Of a stretch of 64,000 nt of DNA, positions 21,628 to 32,061 are shown piece after piece. The stretch is from Chimonanthus salicifolius (taxonomy: Eukaryota > Streptophyta > Magnoliopsida > Laurales > Calycanthaceae): positions 47,366,111 to 47,430,110 of the forward strand of contig CM023537.1 in assembly GCA_013350335.1 (NCBI GenBank), in the 5' to 3' direction. The notes below the pieces were generated by a model. The model did no database searches, was not told where the DNA came from, and was given only the letters and a program-made list of their open reading frames with translations. Made by a program: the position numbers and the translations under genes. Position 1 is the stretch's first letter, and every line of letters starts with the position of its first letter.

Positions 21628-22671
21628 ATGACCGGTACAGACAGTGGCCCTTCATCCTCCATCCTCACCACCCTTACCGATCAAATGACTGAAGCACTAT
21701 CCAAAGTGCAGACCCTGACCCCGACCCCTGACAACTCCGCTACTACAATCGGCGTCAAGTTGGATGGGTCCAACTACGCCCTTTGGTCCCAAGTTGTCGA
21801 GATGTACATCTCACGCAAAGACAAACTGGGATTTATCAACGGTGATTGTCCACCACCACCACCAACAGACCCATCTTTTCGAAAGTGGCGTACTGATAAT
21901 GCCATTGTCAAAGGCTGGTTGATTAACTCTTTAGACCCGACCCTCATCGGCAATTTCATCCGCTTTCCCACTGCAAAATCAGTCTGGGATGCCATTGCTA
22001 CGACCTATTTTGATGGCAGTGATACGTCCCAGGTCTACAAACTCCGGCGACGAGTGGCTCGCCTGAGACAAGTCGGCGGCTCCCTTGAGAAATTCTACAC
22101 CAATCTGCAAGGGTTCTTGCGGGAAATTGATTTCCGTTGTCCGAACCCGATGGAATGCCCCACTGACATTCATCACTACAATACTTTGCTCCAGGAGGAT
22201 TGCGTCTACACCTTCCTCGACGGGCTCGATGATCGGCTTGACAACATCCGCAGCGATGTCCTCCAGATGCGGCCTTTCCCCTCCATCGAGCAAGCCTATG
22301 CCCATGTTCACCGGGAGGCTCTCTGGCAGGCCGTTATGAGCACCGGCGATCCTGACATGGTCTCTGGCGCTGTTCTGAACATCAAAGGGCTGAAACTAAG
22401 CCCCGCCCCCTCATCCTCTGGCGCAGCCTCCAGCCAGCACACGAGACGACCCACTGTGACCCCTCGGTCACGAACTAGCAAACATACCCCTCTTGGAACA
22501 AAATGTTCCCATTGTGGAAATCAACGGCACACAAGTGACACTTGTTTTAAAAAGGTTGGCTACCCTGACTTGTGGTTGAACTACAGGCAAAGAAAAAACA
22601 GGCCTTTGTGGGTTCTGACGCAAGCACGGGCAAAATGGTTGTGGTGTCAGCCGACTCCCACCTTTCCCTGA
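21628..22671 (+). CDS. gag: Copia-I Gag
   Basis: Capsid-nucleocapsid precursor that packages retrotransposon RNA in cytoplasmic particles. ATG at 21628 follows the A run; the open frame extends further upstream, but only from here does it look like Gag. Near residue 33 it has GVKLDGSNYALWSQVVEMYI, the usual N-terminal motif of copia Gag (retrotran_gag/UBN2 type), then W.ND.AI..W..NS-like text and EKFYTNLQGFLREIDFRCPN. A CCHC zinc knuckle CSHCGNQRHTSDTC lies at about residues 292-305 (22501-22542). After GYPDLW the frame differs from the protease frame, so a frameshift near 22575 ends Gag early at 22671. Confidence 0.85.
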   Translation: MTGTDSGPSSSILTTLTDQMTEALSKVQTLTPTPDNSATTIGVKLDGSNYALWSQVVEMYISRKDKLGFINGDCPPPPPTDPSFRKWRTDNAIVKGWLINSLDPTLIGNFIRFPTAKSVWDAIATTYFDGSDTSQVYKLRRRVARLRQVGGSLEKFYTNLQGFLREIDFRCPNPMECPTDIHHYNTLLQEDCVYTFLDGLDDRLDNIRSDVLQMRPFPSIEQAYAHVHREALWQAVMSTGDPDMVSGAVLNIKGLKLSPAPSSSGAASSQHTRRPTVTPRSRTSKHTPLGTKCSHCGNQRHTSDTCFKKVGYPDLWLNYRQRKNRPLWVLTQARAKWLWCQPTPTFP

Positions 22672-22965
22672 TTCCCCAGGCCACTTCTCCAGTTGCAGGA
22701 CCCGCCTCAGAGATAGGTAACGTTGGTTCATGTTTAGCTACCTCATCTTGTGCTGGTGATCGTGGTGCTTGGCTCCTTGACTCCGGAGCCACAGACCACA
22801 TGACTTTTGTCACTACAGATTTTACTACGACATCTTCCCCGCGACGTACTAGTGTTGCCAATGCTAATGGTGTTGTCTCCCCGGTCACAGGGGCTAGATC
22901 TGTGCTCTTTCACATTCTCTACAATTATCACATACATTACTTGTACCATCGCTCTCGCATAAATT
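22572..22965 (+). pseudogene. Copia-I protease region (separate frame)
   Basis: Aspartic protease region that in copia elements cuts the Gag-Pol polyprotein. The motif WLLDSGATDHMTF (22770-22808) has the catalytic D-S-G-A. The domain frame differs from Gag by a shift near 22575, and after SPVTGARSVLFH the text goes out of register before the end of the domain. Probably inactive in this copy. Confidence 0.75.
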
Positions 22966-22966
22966 A

Positions 22967-23483
22967 ATGTCTGTTAGTCAAGTTACTGCAGAATTAAATT
23001 GTATTGTACTTATTTATCCTACCTTTTGTCTTTTTCAGGATATTCTCACCAAAGAGATAATTGGGCGTGGCACTAATAGGGGGGCCTCTACTACATGGAC
23101 GACGTCCTCGTGGGTCATGCTGTTCACCTCCAGAGTGATGGGAGGGAACGACAATCTGGTTATGGCATTGACGTTTGGGGCATCCTAATTTTGGTTATCT
23201 GAAACATTTATTACCTGATCTTTTTTCTAATAAGATGTTGTCGGATCTTAAATGTACTACATGCATTTTAGCTAAAAGTCACCGTACTTCATGGTTGTAC
23301 TTGCTGAAACATAAAGATGACGTGTTCTCAGTCTTTGAATCCTTCCATGCGATGATCCAAACTCAGTTTTCCACCAAACTCCAAGTTATCCGTTCTGACA
23401 ATGGTGGCGAATATGTCAATCAGCGTTTCCGCACCTACTTCAACCACCATGGACTCATTCATGAGACATCTTGTCCTAGCTGA
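22967..23483 (+). pseudogene. Copia-I GAG-pre-integrase and integrase with core deletion
   Basis: 22967-23188 carries LMSVSQVTAELNCIV and LFQDILTKEIIGRGT, the pre-integrase region. 23175-23483 starts LGHPNFGYLKHLLPDLF, continues KCTTCILAKSHR and then jumps to WLYLLKHKDDVFSVFESFHA and VIRSDNGGEYVNQ. The stretch between SHR and WLYLLK, about 40-45 residues in other copia elements with the first catalytic Asp (HSD.WGP), is missing. The second Asp (SDNGGEY) is present. Integrase activity is therefore lost. Confidence 0.85.
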
Positions 23484-24248
23484 GCGGAAGAACCGTTATA
23501 TTCTAGAAACTGCACGAGCTCTTCTCCATGGATCTCATGTGTCGACCTGATACTGGCCTGATGCGGTATCCACCGCTATCCATCTCCTTAAACGCCTTCC
23601 CTCTAAAGTCTTACATTTTAAGACTCCGCTCCAGGTCCTGGCATCCCATGCCTCCCTTCCCACAACCCTCATGCTCCCTCCCAGAGTATTTGGATGTGTG
23701 GCTTATGTGCACCTACATCAGAATCAGCGCACCAAACTGGATCCTTGTGCTCTACGATGCCTATTCTTGGGCTACGGCGTGCACTAGAAATGTTATAAAT
23801 GCTATAATCCCTCTACCCGCCGCCTCTATGTAACAATGGATGTCACCTTCCTGGAGTCCGACACTTTTTTCTCCGCCCCCAACTTTCTCTTCAGGAAGAG
23901 ACACGAGATGAAGAGCAGAATTGGTTGTGCTTTGACTGGCCAAACAGTGGAACAGTGGCAGATGCAGTACCACAATCAGAGCTCGTTGAGCCCACAAGAC
24001 CTACAGTTGAGCCCTCACAGCTGGATGAGCCTACAAAGCAGGATGCATCGTCAGAACATGACACGCCTTCAAGCCCCCCCTCTTCCTTAGTACCTACAGA
24101 CCCATCTCCTGAGAATATCCCTGAGGTAAGCATTCTTAACACACATTCAGATATCAGTAACTTGCATACTCCTGTTGGATACACATTACCTTTCAGGAAA
24201 AAACGTGGCAAGCCACCGAAAAGATACTCTCCTGATGCTGAAGAGTGA
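23484..24248 (+). pseudogene. Copia-I integrase C-terminal part and linker
   Basis: Frames alternate here. ARALLHGSHVSTRYWPDAVS... and FGCVAYVHLHQNQRTKLDP are readable between 23512 and 23790 with shifts, then VTMDVTFLESDTFF (23836) and a long Pro/Ser/Glu-rich linker (23925-24245). The linker frame is the RT frame and is closed by one TGA at 24246, followed by RSKYPIANYVSTRRL. A single base change there separates it from the RT. Confidence 0.75.
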
Positions 24249-24275
24249 AGATCAAAGTATCCAATTGCCAACTAC

Positions 24276-25877
24276 GTGTCTACTAGGAGATTAACTAAAC
24301 CTCTTAGAGCATTTGTCCACGTACTTTCCTCAAGTCAAGTTCCAACTGGGATTCAGGAAGCCTTGTCTGATTCGAAATGGACTCAAGCAATAAATGAAGA
24401 AATGAAGGCACTTCTAAAGAATGACACATGGACCTTAGTTCCATTACCGGAAGGGAAGAAAGCAGTAGGATGCAAATGGGTATTCTCCATCAAACACAAG
24501 GCAGATGGATCAATCGAAAGGTACAAAGGAAGACTGGTGGCAAAAGGCTATACACAAATATATGGGGTCGACTACCAAGAAACGTTTTCACCAGTTGCGA
24601 AACTGAGCACGGTTAGGATACTATTATCTCTTGCAGCCAACCTTGACTGGCTACTACATCAATTTGATGTAAAGAATGCTTTTCTACACAGCGGCCTTGA
24701 AGAAGAAGTGTATATGGACCTGCCTCCAGGATACACGGCATCCACTGAGACCAAGGTTGTGTGCAAACTACAACGAGCACTATATGGACTGAAACAATCA
24801 CCTCGAGCATGGTTTGGTCGGTTTAGTATGGCAATGAGGAAATACGAATTCAAGCAAAGCAACTCTGATCATACATTATTCATAAAACAAAAATTAGGCA
24901 AGGTAACTGTGTTGCTAGTTTATGTGGATGACATGATTATCACAGGAGATGATGAAGAAGAAATATCGAGACTACAGAAGGAATTGGCCACCGAATTTGA
25001 CATGAAGAACTTGGGAGGACTCAAGTACTTTCTGGGAATTGAAGTTGCCAGGTCCAAACAAGGAATATTTCTTTCCCAAAGGAAGTATGTGTTAGACTTA
25101 TTAACTGAGGCAGGAATGCTAGAGTGCAAGCCAGTGGATACCCCAATTGTTCAAAATCACAGACTTGGAGAATACTCAGATCAAGCACCAATGAACAAAA
25201 GGAGGTACCAAAGGTTAGTTGGCAAACTTATATACCTCTCGCACACTCGTCCAGACATTGCATACGCTGTAAGCGTGGTTAGCCAATTCATGCATAATCC
25301 AAGTGAAGATCACATGGATGCTGTAATCCGGATACTACGATACTTGAAGTCATCACCTGGAAAGGGTCTTATGTTTTCAAAGAATAGCCATTTAAATATT
25401 AATGGCTACATAGATGCAGACTGGGCTAGAAACATCTCAGACAGAAAATCTACTTCAAGTTACTTTATGTTTGTCGGTGGGAATCTTGTTACATGGAGAA
25501 GTAAGAAGCAAAAAGTGGTCGCACTTTCCAGTGCCGAAGCAGAATTCCGTGGAATGGTAAAAGGGCTTTGTGAACTACTCTGGATCAAGAGACTACTTAC
25601 TGAACTTGGTTTCACCCCGACTTCAAAAATGGATCTCTTTTGTGACAACAAAGCTGCTATCGCAATATCCCACGACCCTGTCCAAAATGACCACACAAAA
25701 CATGTGGAAGTGGATCGACATTTTATCAAGGAGAACTTGGAAGGAAAAATAATTCGATTTCCATTTGTGAAGTCTGAAGACCAACTACCAGATGTACTCA
25801 CAAATGCGGTATCAAGCAACGAGTTTCACAACTCACTTAACAAGTTGTGCATCAAAGACTTGTATGCATCAACTTGA
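24276..25877 (+). CDS. pol: Copia-I reverse transcriptase-RNase H (533 codons, open)
   Basis: Copies retrotransposon RNA into DNA and degrades the RNA strand. The RT begins near residue 28 (ALSDSKWTQAINEEMKALLK), has WVFSIKHKADGSIERYKGRL, QFDVKNAFLHSGLEEEVYMD and LYGLKQSPRAWFGRF, and the catalytic YVDD at residues 216-219 (24921-24932). RNase H follows, with the first acidic residue in GYIDADWAR, then ALSSAEAEFRG, LFCDNKAAI and KHVEVDRHFIKE, so the catalytic residues are all present. The frame ends at 25875, eight bases before the 3' LTR. The upstream TGA at 24246 separates it from integrase; the ATG at 24276 need not be a real start, since copia pol is made as a polyprotein. Confidence 0.9.
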   Translation: MSTRRLTKPLRAFVHVLSSSQVPTGIQEALSDSKWTQAINEEMKALLKNDTWTLVPLPEGKKAVGCKWVFSIKHKADGSIERYKGRLVAKGYTQIYGVDYQETFSPVAKLSTVRILLSLAANLDWLLHQFDVKNAFLHSGLEEEVYMDLPPGYTASTETKVVCKLQRALYGLKQSPRAWFGRFSMAMRKYEFKQSNSDHTLFIKQKLGKVTVLLVYVDDMIITGDDEEEISRLQKELATEFDMKNLGGLKYFLGIEVARSKQGIFLSQRKYVLDLLTEAGMLECKPVDTPIVQNHRLGEYSDQAPMNKRRYQRLVGKLIYLSHTRPDIAYAVSVVSQFMHNPSEDHMDAVIRILRYLKSSPGKGLMFSKNSHLNINGYIDADWARNISDRKSTSSYFMFVGGNLVTWRSKKQKVVALSSAEAEFRGMVKGLCELLWIKRLLTELGFTPTSKMDLFCDNKAAIAISHDPVQNDHTKHVEVDRHFIKENLEGKIIRFPFVKSEDQLPDVLTNAVSSNEFHNSLNKLCIKDLYAST

Positions 25878-25884
25878 GGAGGAG
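25873..25884 (+). other. Copia-I polypurine tract
   Basis: CTTGAGGAGGAG directly precedes the 3' LTR and overlaps the pol stop codon. Confidence 0.75.
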
Positions 25885-26093
25885 TGTTGGCGTGAGCTCT
25901 TAGAATCCAAAGAAACAGGAAGTATAGCTGTAGACAGATTTATAGAATCATTTCCTGCAAGGTAGGAAATGATCTATGCCATGATTGTAGCATATACCAA
26001 AATAGGGTTGATAGTTTTGCCTATTTATTTATACTCTCTCAATGTAATAGATGATTATGAAGAAAGGAAATACACATTGTGTAAGAGTTGACA
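25885..26093 (+). mobile_element. Copia-I 3' LTR
   Basis: 209 bases, same length as the 5' LTR and one mismatch to it. Followed by the TSD CTATG at 26094. Confidence 0.95.
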
Positions 26094-26098
26094 CTATG

Positions 26099-27395
26099 TA
26101 CCAGTTTACGGACATTTGTGTGAACCTTGGGTTAAAGTCATTAGATTCATTTGAAACATATTGTTTGACCGGTTTTTTTAGACTAAGATCTGAATAAATG
26201 ATTGTATGAGTAAAATATGGTGGATTCTGGAGGTTTGTCTTATTTATAGAAAAAGGATTTTTTTCCCATTTCTTTCTTTATTTATCTTTTTCGATCGGTA
26301 CGGTGGTAGGAAAGACCTTAAAGAGCTTACTTGGTGAAGCGAAGAAAAAAATCATTCTCTCTGTCTTTCTTTTATTCCGTATTCTATTTTCAGAGATTTG
26401 AGAAGTTAGATGTCTAGAGATTACTTTAATTAAATTTGGTGAATCAGCTCAAAGTTTATGATTTGTTGCTTAGATTTGATAAAGTTAATGCTTAGATTTG
26501 ACAAAATGGGTATATGATTTCATATCCTCCCTTAGATGGCTAATTCCTAACCCTGCAAATTTACTTTGAAATTTTAAATTCTTCTCTATACTTTCCTTTC
26601 TCTTAAATTACAGTCTCCGTATAGCCGACCCTTTCCAAGGTGTTTCTCCATTTTGTTTGTTTACAACCAATCACCACCTATGTAGATTTAGGCATTTAAT
26701 CCTGAGATCTTGATTATTATTATCAATGTTAGATCAGTAGGAATAGGAGCCTTTTAGCTTCTCAAAAGCAAAGTTCCAATGGTTTAAGAGAAAAGGCCTT
26801 AGTTTTTGAGCTTGGGTATTCTACTTATTTAATATCCTTCTCTTAATTCAATTCTTTCCTTCCTTTTGATTTGATCATATGTTTGCCCTAATCTTCATGT
26901 TCAATTATAGCTCAATTTTTTCCCCAATCATTATATTTGCATCTTCTTTAATTAGAGACTACTTTTCCATTTTTACTTTACTGGCTTAAATGGAGTGCTT
27001 AATATTTTGATGTCATTTTTGAAAAAATATTCTTGCTATGACTTAGCAGGTGATTATGAAGAGAAATGTAGGGAAATAAATTTTCCAAATCTCCAAATTT
27101 TAGGGGAGACTCTGTCGAAATTTCAACAGAAATCTTAAATAATGGTAGTACTTAGAAACCTAATTCTCCCCCGATGTGTGTGGTCATAAGATTTGAATTT
27201 TAAAGGAGAATCCCACACTTTCGTCACGTGGTGGATTGTGACGTGTCGTTGACATCATCGGTTCGTTGTGGGATAGGGCGTTACTATATATAATTAAAAT
27301 TTTAATTAAATATTATGTATAATACTATCTTAAATATCAAAAAAGCCCCGTTTAAAATTTTTGCCTTAGGCCCCAATTTATGTTAAGACGGCCCT
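26099..27395. other. Right part of hAT-like element B
   Basis: AT-rich, intron-like sequence without coding motifs, ending in the hAT-type terminus at about 27345-27395. Confidence 0.4.
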
Positions 27396-27403
27396 ATGAA
27401 TGG

Positions 27404-28509
27404 TTGACAAGGACCTCAATCTATAGTGGTCCAATGTGAGAAATTTATGGATCTAACAACAAAAATGTTGAATCTAACATCTTTTCCTTCATTCTCTAAC
27501 ACTTGTTTACAAAATGGTCATAATTTTGTTTATGTATATCAGAATTGTACAAATTTAAATTTATTGGAAAGGTAATTGAATAAGTTTCAATGAATCTAAT
27601 TTTATGAAAATATGATACCGTTGGTATTTCAAATCTATTTGCAAAGTGAGACCGTTTTCTCCTAAATCTGAGTGACATGTCTTATATTTAAAAATAAAAA
27701 ATAAAATAAAAAACATTACATCTTATTCCTAATTAAGTTTGGATGAATTTGCTAAGTCCAACAACGTCTTTTATTGCTTTTTATTGTTAAATGGAGAAAT
27801 GAGTAGAAAGAATAGGTGAGTTAAGTGGTGAAAAGGAAAGTAGGTGAAAGGTGCATTCCCTCAGCATATGAGTCATGTAATTGGGTATTTGGATATACAA
27901 ATACCATAATTGGATACTAGGATCCACATGCTAGGTGGCATCTAATGAGTACAATTGGAGGCTCAACTATCAAAATTCTCTTCAAATTGGAGAGCTAATT
28001 CTTCAATTTGATTTAATTCAACCTCCTCATCGTCATTTGATCACAAAGGCTTTAGATGGATGCATCGCATATTTGAATTTTCATAAAGAGTTTTTAAGAA
28101 TATGGTTTTACTTTTCCCAAAAAGTAATTATGAAATCAATCGCAATGGATGTTTTCCATTTATAAAACGTGCTTTTAAAAATGATATTAATAATTGTTCT
28201 TTAAATTTAGTAATGAGACTATATATTTTTTAGAATTACTCTTACAAAAAATTGTAAATATGAATCTGCAAAATGCTAATGATTTAATATGCTAAACTCC
28301 CACCCCCATGCCCCCCTTCTCCCAATTAAAAGGTACAGTATTACCTAATAAAAATAACAAAAAAATTTATACGAGTGACTGTGGACAACCCTTAACCCCA
28401 TTTGAAGCTCATTAGAGCTTTCACACTTGGTCCATCTTTGTGAATTATATCTAAATTCAATTTCAATTCATTTTAAATTGATCTTAATATTAGGTTTAAG
28501 TTCTTAAAA
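27404..28509. other. Intergenic, no feature seen
   Basis: Short open frames only, no motifs or paired repeats. Confidence 0.45.
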
Positions 28510-28682
28510 AGCATCAATTTTTTTTATTAACATGTGGAAAACTCAGATACAGTCCTTATTAAAATCTCCACAGATGAATCCACTACCCTTAAGGCACACT
28601 AAAGTTAGGTTATAGGGGTTCAAATCTATAACCTTCCATTTCCTCAGATAAGAGGTAACTAATTGAGCTACACTCAATCAAT
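28510..28682 (-). repeat. tRNA-derived SINE-like sequence
   Basis: On the minus strand a TAGCTCAATTAGT block (28657-28669) resembles a tRNA A-box, and GGTTATAGATTTGAACCCC (28615-28633) resembles a B-box with usual spacing. This is followed by about 90 bases ending in an A/T-rich stretch with AATAAAAAAAATTG. That order (tRNA-like head, body, A/T tail) fits a SINE, but no flanking duplication was found. Confidence 0.4.
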
Positions 28683-29056
28683 AAATTTGGATTTTGTAAA
28701 AAAGATCTTAAAAATCTACCTATTATCATTTATTGGATCTCTTCTCATTAAACATGAAATGGAAGAGCGATTAATAGATCATGAGCGATGCAGCATAAGA
28801 AAAATTAATTTAAAAAGATTGATCAAATCTATCAAAAAAATATTGAACTGAATTGACTCAACTCAAATTATTAAGTCCAAATTATTGACCCAAATTAAAA
28901 CTCTGATTCAATCGCGGCCCCATTCAATTTTCACGATACTGATAAAATCCAACCCACTTAACTAATAAAAAATCATGGTCTGGTTAAAAATCCGACCCTA
29001 GTTGCCTAAAGATTGGATACATGATGGGGCCCCCTAAATTAATGCACAACGTGGGC

Positions 29057-29062
29057 CACGTG
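29057..29062 (+). promoter_or_regulatory. G-box in G2 upstream region
   Basis: CACGTG within GGCCACGTGTTC, about 400 bases before the G2 start. G-boxes of this form bind bZIP/bHLH factors and often mark stress-, light- or ABA-regulated plant genes. It could be chance. Confidence 0.4.
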
Positions 29063-29333
29063 TTCTGTTAGGAGCACTTCACTCTATTATTGCATATTAG
29101 TAAAGCGAGAAGATGTTAAGAAAAGGTCGACCTACTCTCTCCACTCTTTTCAGTCCTATTGGGTGCTTCGTCCTGTCCATTCACACTATACTAATCTCAC
29201 ACGTCTCTATCGCTTGATTAGTTGTCAAAAGTCCAAACCACCGGCCACCAAGCTTTTTGATTTTTTTTTTCTTTCATTGTTTATTTTGTTTGTTCTTTTT
29301 TCCCGTCACTTCTTTTCTTGTGTAATCAGCCTC

Positions 29334-29339
29334 TATAAA
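29334..29339 (+). promoter_or_regulatory. TATA box of G2
   Basis: CTCTATAAAATTC, 129 bases before the ATG at 29463. Matches the G1 TATA region. Confidence 0.6.
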
Positions 29340-29462
29340 ATTCCCTCTTTTATTCCCCTCTCAACCATCTCCTCTTCACCCATCATCTCGCCAAAAAATT
29401 TTGTAAGACCTACAACAGTAAAGTGCTTGAAAGGAGAAGAACCCAGTTGGAAATTGAAAGAA

Positions 29463-29600
29463 ATGGCAAACGAAGCAAGATGTCTGCTGCCATGGATTGA
29501 GGTTGCACCAGCCATTCTAATTTCACCCCACAAGATATCAAATATTCCCAAGTTGGAAACTATTACAGAGGAGAGCAACGATGAATGTGAAGAATATTGA
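29463..29600 (+). CDS. G2, paralogue of G1, C-terminus altered by Copia-II insertion
   Basis: A small protein of unknown function: MANEARCLLPWIEVAPAILI, then ISPHKISNIPKLETITEES and an acidic tail. The frame is open upstream to 29163, but the ATG at 29463 corresponds to the G1 start. Copia-II inserted after ...DECEE. Its first bases TATTGA add a Tyr and a stop, so the protein is now 45 aa ending EEY. After the insertion, at 35805, GACTCATAG continues exactly where G1 reads EDS-stop. The uninterrupted gene would have been 46 codons, like G1. The element replaces the 3' UTR, so transcript ending and stability may be altered. Whether G2 is still expressed cannot be told. Confidence 0.65.
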   Translation: MANEARCLLPWIEVAPAILISPHKISNIPKLETITEESNDECEEY

Positions 29601-29949
29601 TGATACCAGTACTAATTTCAAGCAAGATAATCAAGGCACTCAAGCTCATCCAGCTAAATGAATTGAGACCACTGATCCTCATCTTAATCCTCATCTCAAG
29701 AAGATAAGGATCATCACTAATGGGGATCCAAAAGGCTAAGAAGTCTACTTCAATCAAGACTCTTCACTCTTATCTTATCTTCCTACTCATCTATCTCTCA
29801 TCTATCTCTTCCTTCTTATCTTTGTTATAAATATCATACGCTGTATCACCTATTCAGTATGGTGAAAATATTTGTAAAGGAAATAGAAATTACATAGTAT
29901 AATCAAAAGCATCTTACTGTGAATTAAGTGTTGATCTTCTGTTTCAATA
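29595..29949 (+). mobile_element. Copia-II 5' LTR
   Basis: It starts TATTGATGATACCAG and ends TTTCAATA. It carries an extra 12 bases (a repeated CTCATCTTAATC, near 29681-29697) absent from the 3' LTR. Confidence 0.9.
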
Positions 29950-29962
29950 TAGTACAGAGCAG
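29950..29962 (+). other. Copia-II primer-binding site (decayed)
   Basis: TAGTACAGAGCAG follows the LTR and resembles TGGTATCAGAGCAG with a few changes, consistent with initiator-Met priming. Confidence 0.6.
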
Positions 29963-31004
29963 GTTGATCTAATCATGGGATCATTCTTTGTTCCCGATTT
30001 CCCACCCTCCCACGCCGATTTCTGATCTGCTGATTGCCAATCATTTGAAGTAGCCAACTGCCGACTCTACTGATTGCAGATCTATTTTCAGAACTCCTGT
30101 GTGTCCAACGCACGCCTCTGCTGCTTCCTTCCTTCCTTCTGCTGCTAGCGATCCAATCTGTGTTTCCAGATCTCAGATCATCACCGCTTCCGCCATCGCT
30201 GCTGCTGGTTTTTCTACCGTCTCTGATCCTTTGTTTTAAGCAAAGGCACCAGCCATTCTTGTTGTTGCAAATCTGGTCTAATCTAAACTAGAGAGTTCAC
30301 AAACCTGTATCCGTTGGGTGTTTCACAACAGCCCGATCTTTCCAAATCTGCATCGATCGCACTCAGATCTGATATCTGTTGTTGTCTTTCCAGATCTGCA
30401 TCGTTGCTGTCTTTTTGCCATCTCCGGCGTCCTATACTTCCAACTTCTCAGTTGACAGCATACCTGATCTGATTGCAGTTCCCAGATCTGTCGTCTGTCT
30501 GTGCGCTTCTCTCTCACCAGCGTCCTCTGATTCCGCTACACCGATTGACGATTTGTTCTTCCATTCTACTCTTGAGTTCGGATCAGATATCTCACACGCA
30601 AATGCGCAGCTCACCTCTTCTACCGATCTAGCTTGCTTCCGCTTCCATCTTCTTCCGCTGCCGAGGTGCAAGCCTGTGTTCTCTCTTCTCCGCTTCTCTC
30701 TTCTCTTCTCTCTTTAAAAGTCAGCTGAACGGCTTGACTCTTCAGTGGAAAAAAAAAGAGAACAGAATAGAAACGAAAAAAAAAACGAACAGAACAGAGA
30801 ACAAAAAGGGTACGACAGCGTGAGCTGCAGAGGGTCAAGAGGAAGCCTTATCTCTTCTGTGTTCTCCTTACTTCTTTAACACAGCCGAACGACTCGAGGG
30901 TGTTCTCTTTCATAGACGTGTCCCAGGCACCCGTTGAAAAAAAAAAAAAATTTGAAAGGAGTGCCTCGGGGTCCAGTTGCATTATCTTCTGCTTACATTC
31001 CCTC
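29963..31004 (+). other. Copia-II untranslated leader
   Basis: About 1 kb of pyrimidine-rich sequence with repeated CAGATCT words, without a credible gene. Open frames such as 30379-30717 lack known motifs. Confidence 0.6.
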
Positions 31005-32061
31005 ATGGCATCCTCATCACTGCACTCTTATCTGTACCCTTCTTCTTTGAATGTTGGAAATTTTGTTTCCATTAAGCTTGCTCAAACAAATTTTCTTCCT
31101 TGGAAAACCCAAGTAATGGGTCTCATAGAAAGCCAGGATATGCTTGGTTTTTCGAACGGGGGTTTTTCAATGCTAGATTTGTTGCTTACAATAAGCCTCA
31201 CCTATTACTGGGGGTGAGACTAGTACAACACCTAATCCCGCTTACATTGCATGGCGAAGATCTGATCGACTTCTCCGTGGATGGATTACTGGCACTCTTT
31301 CAGAAGAAGTTCTTGGGCTGGTTTTCTGACTTGAGACATCGGCCGATGTTTGGAGTGCTTTGCTGGATTCGTTTGCCCAAGATTCGCAAGAGCGAGAATT
31401 TTATCTCCTTCAAAGCATGCAGTTGCACTCCAAGAATAATTCTTCCATGTCTGAGTACATTCGTACATTCAAAACTTACTGTGATGATCTAACTGCGATT
31501 TGCAAACCTGTGGATGAGAGAACCAAAGTCTTTGGTATTCTTAAAAGACTAGGTCAAGCTATGAGTCCTTTGTTACTACCATGCTCAAACCACTTATTCC
31601 TTCTTATTATGACCTTATCCCTCTACTATAAGGCCATGAAACTATAAAGAATTTTCATAACTCAAGCAACTCCTCCTCTCCCAATCACAATATGGCTTTT
31701 GTTGGAGAGCATTTTGGCAGGTCACATTACAACCGTTCCAGAAGAGGAAGAGGAACTGGTAGTTTTACCTCCAGAGGACTGAGGCTTCACTCAAGGACGA
31801 GTTCACTCCCCCCAGTCCTGGTAGTAACAATCAACGCGTATCTTCTACAAGCTCAAATACCAGTGGTGGATCTCATGGCCCCTCATGAGTCACTACTCCA
31901 TCATCAACGCCCCCTCAATCAGAAGAAGAAATCAAGTGTCAGATCTATGGCAAACTACGACATACAACTCTCGAGTGCTGGCATAGATTTAATCAAGTCT
32001 ATCAACTAGATGATGTGACTCAGGCTCTTGCAGCAACCTCATTGACTGATACTCCAGAGTA
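31005..32061 (+). pseudogene. Copia-II gag (broken)
   Basis: Starts at ATG 31005 (MASSSLHSYLYPSSLNVGNF, then LAQTNFLPWKTQVMGLIES). It continues in other frames at 31360-31647 (EYIRTFKTYCDDLTAICKPV) and 31692-32009. The zinc knuckle near 31939-31980 reads KCQIYGKLRHTTLEC, where the second Cys of CX2CX4HX4C is Tyr. A TAA at 32059 separates it from protease. Confidence 0.85.

Larger units (their letters stand above)
20635..26093 (+). mobile_element. Copia-I, young but defective Ty1/copia element
   Basis: Two 209-bp LTRs (20635-20843, 25885-26093) differ at one base that I can find (GAGCTGTTAG against GAGCTCTTAG). They are flanked by perfect 5-bp duplications CTATG (20630-20634 and 26094-26098). 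Primer site, gag, protease, integrase, RT and RNase H follow in copia order, and a purine tract precedes the 3' LTR. The nearly identical LTRs mean a recent insertion. Gag and RT-RNase H are open, but a frameshift, a core deletion in integrase and further stops prevent a complete polyprotein. Confidence 0.95.
20014..27395. mobile_element. hAT-like element B, interrupted by Copia-I
   Basis: The left end GTGAGTGAGGCAGTCGCC followed by TTAGGCCCCC, and the right end GCCTTAGGCCCC...TTAAGACGGCCCT, are typical hAT terminal and subterminal text. The flanks ATGAACGG (20006-20013) and ATGAATGG (27396-27403) form an 8-bp duplication with one mismatch, the length expected for hAT. Without the nested copia the element is about 1.9 kb. 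I see no transposase, so it would be non-autonomous. It carries a CT-rich gene-leader-like segment near its left end. Confidence 0.45.
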
